Positions 57,480-64,000 of a DNA stretch of 64,000 nucleotides are shown here, in pieces. Positions within the stretch are counted from its first letter, which is position 1. Each line of letters opens with the position of its first letter. Source of the stretch: Engraulis encrasicolus (lineage: Eukaryota; Chordata; Actinopteri; Clupeiformes; Engraulidae); the NCBI RefSeq assembly GCF_034702125.1, contig NC_085865.1, positions 18,140,281-18,204,280 on the forward strand. Reading direction: 5' to 3'. A program made the position numbers and the translations under genes. Under the pieces are notes generated by a model, which was given only the letters and a program-made list of their open reading frames with translations, did not search any database and was not told the origin of the DNA.

Positions 57480-57970
57480 TTAACGAGTTGCAATAAGAAC
57501 TCCGGGATAGATTTTTCAATGTTCAAGTATGTCTTGAACCTGGGCCTAGACATAAGTAACTGCTGTGGCCAGTCTTACGACAATGCAAGTAATATGCCAG
57601 GAAAGTACAAAGGGGTTCAAGCTCATCTGAAATGCATAAATTCATTCATTTATTTCCCCTGTGCTGCACATTCATTGAATTTAGTTGGTGTCAATGTTGT
57701 TGACAGTAGCCCAGAAGCTGGGTGTTTCTTTTACTTTCTGCAGGCATTGTACACACATTCTGTGCCTTTTCAACAAACCAAAAATGGCAAACTATTTTGT
57801 CTGCAATACAGCATAAGGCATATCCTGTTATGGGTCTGCGTGGTAGCACAGGGACTATAAGCCTTTTTAAGTTGAGCGCCTCACTATTTCCAAAGACCAT
57901 ACTGTTCAAAAGGATGTTGAAAAGTCTGTCACAACATTGTAGCTGCATCAAGTTTAGAGTTTCCATATGG
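57480..57970 (+). pseudogene. ZMYM1-like / TTF-type hAT transposase fragment
   Basis: The plus-strand frame reads LNLGLDISNCCGQSYDNASN then GKYKGVQAHLK and FIYFPCAAHSLNLVGVNVV followed by FFYFLQALYT. The GQSYDNASNM...G.Y.GVQ and CAAHSLNLV blocks are those of ZMYM1-like DUF4371/hAT-type proteins. Both ends are missing and the frame breaks near 57770, so it is a transposon fragment. It lies in the gap of the THAP9-like gene, on the opposite strand. Confidence 0.75.
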
Positions 57971-58449
57971 ACAATGATGACACTGCCCTGATTCATTAAT
58001 GACTCTTTAATGCAAAAGAACAAACAGAAATCTTGACATGTCCAAGCCAATCTGGAGATCTTGCAATCATTGGATATGATTTAGTTGATTTGTTCATACA
58101 AGGCAGACCAGCAAGTGCTCTGGATAGAATTGGCAACAATTCAGTAGTACCAGACTGTTGGAACTGGGGGGGGGCTGCTTCTAGGTGACCACAAAGATGA
58201 CCTGACAATCTATGAAGAACTCCTGATGACTGCACTCAAGTACCATAATTGTGGTAAATCATTTTTTTATTTTTTTAATTGCTCTCCACCACAGAGGATG
58301 CGCACATGCATTGTAGAACAATGTAGGTTCACAGGGTGGGCCTGAGTTCTAATTCTGAGAAGAAAAGAGAACTAGGTTGAAGGGTAGCTCACTATTTTGA
58401 AGAAGCTGTCAAATGTTGCCGTTGCATATGCAACATTTATGGGATCTTA
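57971..58449. other. Downstream remnant of the hAT-type fragment
   Basis: Broken frames with a G8 run near 58165 and a T-rich stretch at 58261-58280. No further domain recognised. Confidence 0.4.
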
Positions 58450-58643
58450 CAGTCGAACTTGAAATTATTATAGCAAAGTGAGATGTTCAAAATTATTAGC
58501 CCCCTGACACTTAATAGTTAATTGTGTACCCTTTTTGACCCACAACTGACAACAACTTCTTTGAATGGTTTTTCACTAGGTTGGTTCAGGTCTCCTGAGG
58601 AATTTTGGTCGATTCCTCCCTAGCAAACTGTTCCAAATGGCCC

Positions 58644-59024
58644 TTATAGCATGGTTTCGTGCACGGGTGGTATTTTCAGCCCTTGCTTCAGGTTTAATAT
58701 TGGATTGAGATCTGGGCTCTGTGCAAGCCATTCTATAACGTTGGTCTTGGTATCCTTAAAGTATTGCTGTACTATTTTAGATGTATGCTTTAGGTCATTA
58801 TCTTGTTGGAAGACCCAGCGACGATCGAAGTTCAAAGTCCGAGCAGACTGCATGTTTTCCTTCAGAATTTTCTCGTAATCTTCCTTTTTCATGGTGCCAT
58901 GCACCCGAAACAGACTGCCTGTACCTGAGTCAGTAAAACAGCCCCACAGCACGATGCTGCCACCATTGTGTTTAACTGTATGAACTGTGTTCACAGGGTT
59001 GAAGGCCTCCCCTTTCTTAGCCAT
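58644..59024 (-). pseudogene. Tc1-like transposase C-terminal half (left arm)
   Basis: Reads AFNPVNTVHTVKHNGGSIVL, FRVHGTMKKEDYEKILKENM, FQQDNDLKHTSK (second catalytic Asp) and AQSPDLNPILNL. The last motif has Leu where the catalytic Glu of SPDLNPIE is expected, so the copy is catalytically dead as well as truncated. Confidence 0.85.
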
Positions 59025-59164
59025 ACACAGGCAATGTCCATATGCCCAAACAGCCCCAATTTTGTCTCATCAGACCAAAACACAGACTTTCAAAAGTCAT
59101 TTTTCCTCTTCAAGTATTCACGGGCACACTTAAGTCGAGCTCTGATGTGACGAATTGGAGTTGT

Positions 59165-59530
59165 TTGGGTTTATGGACATTGCCTATATGGCTAAAAAAA
59201 GGAGAGACCTTCAACCCTGTGAACACAGTTTATACAGTTAAACATGGTGGTGGCAGCATCATGCTGTGGGGCTGTTTTGTTGCCTCAGGTACAGGCAGTA
59301 TGGTACGGGTGCATGGCACCATGAAAAAGGAAGGTTACATAAAAATTCTGAAGGAAAACATGCAGAAGTCTCCTCGTATTTTGTGCTTAGATTGTCACGG
59401 GGTCTTCCAACAAGATAATGACCTAAAGCAAACATCTGAAATAGTACATCAATATTTCAAGGATACCAAGACCAACGTTGAAGAGTGGCCTGCACAGAGT
59501 CCAGATCTCAATCCAATTGAAAAACTGTAG
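59165..59530 (+). pseudogene. Tc1-like transposase C-terminal half (right arm)
   Basis: Reads TFNPVNTVYTVKHGGGSIML, VRVHGTMKKEGYIKILKENM, FQQDNDLKQTSE and AQSPDLNPIEKL, keeping the Asp and the Glu of the DDE triad, then stops immediately. It lacks the N-terminal helix-turn-helix half and the C-terminal tail. Confidence 0.85.
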
Positions 59531-59931
59531 CAAGTGCTGAAAAAGACCACCAACCCATGCAATTTGGGCTAGTTGGAACAGTTTGCAATAAGACCTATGC
59601 CAACCTAGTCAAAAAACATTCAAAGAGGTTGTTGTCCGTTGTGGGTCAAAAAGGGTACATTGACTATTAAGGGTCAGGGGGCTAATAATTTTGAACAACT
59701 CACTTTTGCTATTTTTTGTTGAAACTCAGTGTGATTATAAAATATCCCAACGAAACTTGTTGGACAATGTTTTCATAGTGCATTTATTTCAATAATAAAA
59801 AAAACATTTGTTGTCAATGATCATTTTAATGGAAAAATCAAGAATTATGTTCAATTTCTCAAGGGGGGCTAATAATTTCAAGTTCGACTGTATACCAGTG
59901 AAGTACTGCCAAAAATTCTAACTGAAATGAA

Positions 59932-60199
59932 CAGGGTTCCCACGGGTGCTTGAATTCCTTGAAAATGCTTGAATTTCAATTGTCTGTTTTCAAGGTTGTA
60001 AAAATGCTTGCATTTGTTGTGAAGTGCTTGAAAATGCTTGAAATTTAGGGGAAGTCTAACTCTATGTCTAACTTGTTAACCCTTATCTTTATATGGGCAA
60101 ACACGGTTAGTCCACTACCGTTTAAAGGTGCTGGAAAACGTGAAAAATTATTGCTGGAAAGTGCTTGAATTTGTTCATGCAAAAAGGGTGGGAAGCCTG
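59932..60199. mobile_element. TIR element (CAGGGTTCCCAC), 268 bp
   Basis: CAGGGTTCCCACGGGTGCTT at the left mirrors AAAAAGGGTGGGAAGCCTG at the right. AATGAA borders both ends. The interior repeats GTGCTTGAA and AATGCTTGAA. It ends 16 bases from an exon of the THAP9-like gene. Confidence 0.65.
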
Positions 60200-60550
60200 A
60201 ATGAAGCATATCACCTTTCTTATTAACAGGTGGATCCTCCTGCTGAAGGAGAACGGGGACGGCACCTGGAGCCAGGCGTTTCCTTTGGCCCTTTAAGAGA
60301 GAACCACAAGTTGTGCCTTCACATATAAAACTGTAAAAAAGTTGCATTGTTGTTGAGATGCTTGAAAGTTGTGTTTATGTGTGTCATTGGGTGCACAGGT
60401 GCAGCATTAACAAGTATACATACTTTGCAAATGAGGTATTTCGGACTGAAATGGTCCTCGCAGACCACATATCCTCCTTTTTTTCCCTCCTCAGTTGTCA
60501 TTTTTACTCGAAGGTCTGCCCTTCTTGCGTGGTAGAGCCACTTTTCACGC

Positions 60551-61287
60551 CTGTAAAGATTACAGTTCCAATAAAGTCTCACTGTTTTATACACTAGTGT
60601 TGTGAGTGAATGAATTACCCATTTATGTATTATGTATAAGAAGTTAATATTTTGTTTAATTCACAAGTATATTTAGTTAAGTTAGCCTATGTGCAGTTTG
60701 CAGTATGTGTTGGTAATGTTGCATTTTAAAATGCCCCCCCTACAGATTACAATGACCAAAACTGGAAGGATGTTTCTTAATAAAGTCTCTCAATTTTTGA
60801 GTGTAGTAGCTGTAATCTGATTACCACCTATTGAACTAGTAGGCCTAACTGCAAGGGAATACTAATGTAATCAGCTACTCCAAGATTGTGTGCAGTGTTT
60901 ACGATTTCAATAAATTCTCCCTTTGTAGTGCATAATACAATGCATGCTGTCAATTTGTGTAATATGTTCTGTGAGCAGTATAATATATATTCATTACTAT
61001 TTGAGTTGATGTACAGTTATCAGTGTTATACATGCAGGTGGATGGAGAGTTCATGCAGGCTAGTCACGGTAAGTTAGTGTTCACTAGTCTACCGTAACAT
61101 AATCACCGGTCATTTGCCGAAATGTCATTGTTAATTATTGTAGTTGACGTGAAGCACTGTCGCAATCCCGATTTTCACATGGTCACACGATTTTCACACA
61201 CATCTATCATGTAAGCTAACAATCTTGCATGTCGGCACCTTTCATGCACGAAACAAGAGCCATTTATGTATTTATTTTTCGGCTTAC
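60551..61287. other. Intron 1 of the THAP9-like gene
   Basis: No repeat recognised. A C7 run lies near 60734 and TAGGCCTAA near 60840. Confidence 0.45.
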
Positions 61288-61373
61288 CTCCTGTCTTCCT
61301 TCGGGAAGGTAAAAAAGGCCTTTCCACAGCCGCCTCAGTTATTGCAACCATAAAAAGCACACAGTTGTGGCAT

Positions 61374-62142
61374 TATATCGATGTATTTTAAGCAGTTTTG
61401 TGTAATTGCGTTACGAATAGCAGTAATCACAGATTGACTGGTATGTGAATCCCTTGATCGCGCCAGAATTTAGGCGCAAAAACAACGTTCCATACTTGCA
61501 TAACACATGTTGCAGCCTTTCTTACTTTCAATTAATTGTTCAGACATAAAACATTAAATGAAAATTTGGTCATACTTCTTTTTTTGTTTAGTCTGGGCGA
61601 TTGAGCGCTATTGTTAGCGCTATCATTAGCTTACCTGTCAATGGTTAGGTTTTATTTCAACAAACCACTACAAACAAACTTGTCGGAGGTATCACCTTTT
61701 ATTTATTCAACATTTATTGACATAACAAACATGAACAGTATGCTTACTGTTCCAGAATAGTCATAGTATTGTAATTTACCGTGAATAAACATTTGAATGA
61801 GATCCGTAGTATAATCCTGTCCTTTTGCCTGCCTGTGGAGCAAACTTGGTCGCAAAGCACAACGTATTGTCGTGAACTGCTGCACATGCGCAGTTGTAAA
61901 AAGCTGTCCAAAAAACGATTGAGAAAAGTGATCATAAAAGCTGTATTTTGAGTTACATGACTCAATTTAACAGTCTAGACTAATCAACTTTTCACCACGG
62001 TTCATCCCGGACGGTTTTTTTTTAGGGGCGTTGACGATTAGGTTACTTATACTCCTAAACTGGATTCCCCCATTCATTTCCCCATTGACTCTCAGCTCTG
62101 GTCTCACTAATCGCGAAATAGATCCCCGAGAGCGTCACCAAG
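61374..62142. promoter_or_regulatory. Possible promoter region between divergent first exons
   Basis: Separates the minus-strand THAP9-like ATG (61373) from a plus-strand ATG in strong context (62143). Contains E2F-like TTAGGCGCAAAAAC (61474-61487) and ends in ACCAAGATGGCCGCC, a YY1-type start-site motif. No TATA box was identified. An inference only. Confidence 0.3.
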
Positions 62143-62334
62143 ATGGCCGCCGAGTGTCACAACTTATTACCGGAAAAGAACTTTGACTACGCTGCTCACC
62201 CGACTTTCGAGCCTCGCGGCGCGGCATGTGTCTCGCAGCTGACACCGGGTAGACCGAGCGAGATAACAAACGGCGAAAGGACGTTTGCACACATTACTCA
62301 CCCAATATCACAACACAGTGTGTACATGGCTTAA
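62143..62334 (+). CDS. Short ORF with YY1-type start context, unrecognised
   Basis: The frame starts at CCAAGATGGCCGCC and gives MAAECHNLLPEKNFDYAAHP..., 63 residues, ending TAA. AAGATGGCCGCC at an ATG is typical of vertebrate YY1-bound housekeeping starts, and the local GC content is raised. No homology is recognised and no splice continuation was confirmed. It could be a first exon, or a chance ORF in a CpG-rich patch. Confidence 0.3.
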   Translation: MAAECHNLLPEKNFDYAAHPTFEPRGAACVSQLTPGRPSEITNGERTFAHITHPISQHSVYMA

Positions 62335-63105
62335 ATTTGATTGTGTTTTGGTCCTAGATAACATTTAAGCCCCGTTATATCATTATAGAAGTACAGAAGT
62401 AGTCTAATATAAGCTTGTAGCTGCCTGGTTCTGGTAAAATGCTAACGTTAGCTTACCCGGTTAGCTCAAAACATCGAGTGATCAAATGGCAATGTGGGGT
62501 AACCTATTTGTGTTACATAAGTTCGTGGTGCATTTTTACATCAATCCGTGGTAGTCGTGACATTTATAAGCATTTTAGGGTCTTTATATTAAGCAAAAAC
62601 GTGATGTTGGAAATCACAGAAATCGCCGCCATGTTTTTCAAATTTTTTTGTAACTCCCGCCCTTGGTACCCATACGCCCATCTGATTGGTTATTGGACCA
62701 TCAAATTTGCATGATATAGAGATCTCGTCTATATCAAACCGCGTCCCGCTGCGATATCGCTTCACCTCCGCGCTGTCAAGCGCGATATCGCCCCCATTCA
62801 AAGTCAATGAGAGCGGAGCGGAATTACTCTGTGTGGGTACGGGCCGTGAGGGACTCCCACTGTCATCCCTTGAAAACATGTAAATTCCGCCGACGTATCA
62901 TAAAGAGTTCAATACTTATTTACAGTGGCCTTTCATCTACAGCACCAGGGGGGAGCAATAGCTAGAAAATGCTGTCGAGTGTACACCTCTGAACGTCCAG
63001 CAGCACGTTCACTGGAAGAGGGAGTCTGTGCGTCCGTGATGAGAAATATTTCTCATTCCCTTCCCCTCCTTCCATTCTCGTGGCACGGCAAAGTAAACCC
63101 CACTG
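62335..63105. other. Non-coding sequence with GCGATATCGC palindromes
   Basis: 62751-62790 contains CTGCGATATCGCTTC and AAGCGCGATATCGCCCC, mutually complementary. The neighbouring text (GTCAATGAGAGCGGAGCGG) looks like a non-autonomous element. No gene. Confidence 0.4.
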
Positions 63106-64000
63106 ATAGTAGGGGCTCTAAGCCGAGAAATCGTTACGCGCTGGATAGAAGCATATAATTCGGTACACATGTTCCTTGAGTGATTTGAAGACATCCTAGA
63201 AGGGGTGCCCCTGGAAAAAAAATTGTCTACCATGTCATATACAATATGTCATGTTGGTAATGCATTACATTGTTATTACATGGCATTATACTTAGCTGAA
63301 AATGTTAATATAGTCCTCAGCAGAGATGAAGCAAGGGTAGTCTGCGTGACCAGATTGATAAAACTACAAAATGTACATAGTGTGAAAGTATGGGTGAGTC
63401 TGTGCTTACGTGCTTGACAGCATGTAACATTGTGAACGATTTGAGAAGATTCTTGGTCTGAATTAAAATGAGCATTGCCCACACTAAAACTATGGTGAGA
63501 ATAGACTGCTCCTAATGCTCGATCTGAATGGGATAGTGTCAGTGCAAGATGCCCTAGGTAGCAGGTTCTCCATCCTCTAATTTCCATAACAGATAAACGT
63601 ATTTTATTTGTATGAGAGAGGGTAAAAGACAGGACCTTTCCATATGTATGAAGAACCCCATAAGATCACCTAATTCTATATTTTTACAAGGCATTGTGCA
63701 TATTGTGAGAGCATTTCAGTCATCTTTAGAATGGCATTACAGGTAACTCAATGTAGGCCTACATGTAGGCCACAGTATGGCTTCAGTTTAAATTAAATGG
63801 AAATGATTTCTTAGTATATGTTGAGTAAGAAGACAGAGGTAAATTGTTTTTTTTTAAATTTGCAGACAAGTCCTCACCTAGTACTTGTGCCAAAAGTTGT
63901 ATTAGTTAGCTCAGTAATCATTGAGTACTTAAGTTGCTATCAAAACTGACAGCTGATGGACAACATGTACCGTAGGTCTTGTGCCACCCTTACCCATAGG
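63106..64000. mobile_element. Large TIR element, copy 2 (runs off the window)
   Basis: Begins ATAGTAGGGGCTCTAAGCCG and follows 42966-43855 in the same orientation with few substitutions and small indels (for example an extra GCATT near 63690). The left TIR AATCGTTACGCGCTGGATAG is present. The copy is cut by the window edge. Confidence 0.85.

Larger units (their letters stand above)
58450..59890. mobile_element. Palindromic Tc1-like element with two opposed transposase halves
   Basis: CAGTCGAACTTGAAATTATT at the left and AATAATTTCAAGTTCGACTG at the right are flanked by TA (58448-58449, 59891-59892). The left half encodes transposase C-terminal sequence on the minus strand (59024-58644) and the right half on the plus strand (59042-59530). 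The centre, about 59042-59152, is unpaired and contains antisense of the WSDETK region. There is no N-terminal DNA-binding domain. Confidence 0.9.
52208..61373 (-). pseudogene. THAP9-like gene (THAP domain plus P-element transposase C-terminus)
   Basis: 5' part: 61288-61373 (MPQLCAFYGCNN, TGA at codon 13, then GKAFFTFPKEDR), 60424-60550 (REKWLYHARRADL ... VCEDHFSPKY) and 60215-60290 (RLAPGAVPVLL). The joined frame has THAP C-x4-C, FP, W, C-x2-H and AVP elements, and all three phases agree. 3' part: 53938-54031 (one in-frame TAA, then GLDYLQSCLGCLKTWKF), 53711-53846, 53149-53334 (together ...LNQDCLE then NLFSVIRGKGGHRFHPT), 52848-52895 and 52208-52747 (ALNYVAGWVCQKVK, stop). LNQD-LEN-F..IRG..GG...PT is the P-element/THAP9 signature. 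The transposase middle is not found in 54.0-60.2 kb, which is full of other elements. Orientation and order suit one gene; the union is an inference. Two stops and missing exons make it a pseudogene. Confidence 0.7.

Noticed and set aside
60319..60594. 91-codon ORF taken as one unspliced protein
   Set aside because: Acceptor and donor sites and phase matching show that only 60424-60550 is a THAP exon.

Overview
The window looks like teleost fish nuclear DNA. The evidence is spliced genes with GT-AG introns (several of about 75-200 bases), fish-type tRNA-derived SINEs, dense hAT, Tc1/mariner, piggyBac and PIF/Harbinger-type non-autonomous elements with clean target-site duplications (TSDs), long microsatellites, and no operon structure. 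The palindrome TAGGCCTA recurs at about a dozen places. From memory this is common in some teleosts, possibly clupeids, but the species is not determined. Almost every protein-coding trace belongs to a family that is itself transposon-derived or transposon-domesticated, so this is an accessory, repeat-rich block and not a housekeeping locus.

Layout. 0.2-3.95 kb: a broken multi-exon gene (minus) of the fish HMGXB3-like / CxC-cluster type, hit by a MITE, a 44-bp tandem duplication, a homopolymer frameshift and a stop. 4.4-5.0 kb: non-LTR reverse transcriptase debris. 7.3-11.5 kb: an apparently intact small spliced gene (plus) with a RING-like cysteine cluster. 12.1-14.0 kb: a spliced integrase-core gene (minus) missing its middle. 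15.2-19.6 kb: a 4.4-kb element with arms of about 470 bp in inverted orientation, carrying a decayed PIN-like-domain ORF. 21.7-25.7 kb: two arrays of a strict 153-bp repeat in opposite orientations, full of YY1-like AAGATGGC motifs. 26.0-26.4 kb: a 21-bp minisatellite. 27.1-30.2 kb: nested MITEs with exact TSDs, including one that carries telomere-like repeats.

31.5-41 kb: an unknown acidic reading frame, a decayed spliced gene (33.5-34.8), an SGNH-hydrolase fragment, and an intact two-exon THAP-domain gene (35.26-40.70, minus, 203 aa) with a TATA box. Its only intron contains a 3.6-kb internally deleted piggyBac element. 42-47.6 kb: a MITE, a large TIR element whose left 0.9 kb is repeated at 63.1 kb, a pentanucleotide array, an inverted repeat pair and a truncated LINE. 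48.0-49.1 kb: an LTR. 49.2-50.1 kb: a decayed lysine-rich transposon ORF. 52.2-61.4 kb: a THAP9-like (P-element transposase) gene (minus), with its N-terminal THAP exons at 60.2-61.4 kb and C-terminal transposase exons at 52.2-54.0 kb. The intron-like gap between them is filled with hAT, ZMYM1-like and two Tc1-like elements. Each Tc1-like element is a head-to-head palindrome made of two 3' halves.

The genes do not form one pathway. What links them is transposition: two THAP genes, an integrase-core gene, a PIN-like mobile ORF, piggyBac, Tc1 and hAT sequences, and many non-autonomous derivatives that use those activities in trans. Family names rest on remembered motif patterns; no search was run.
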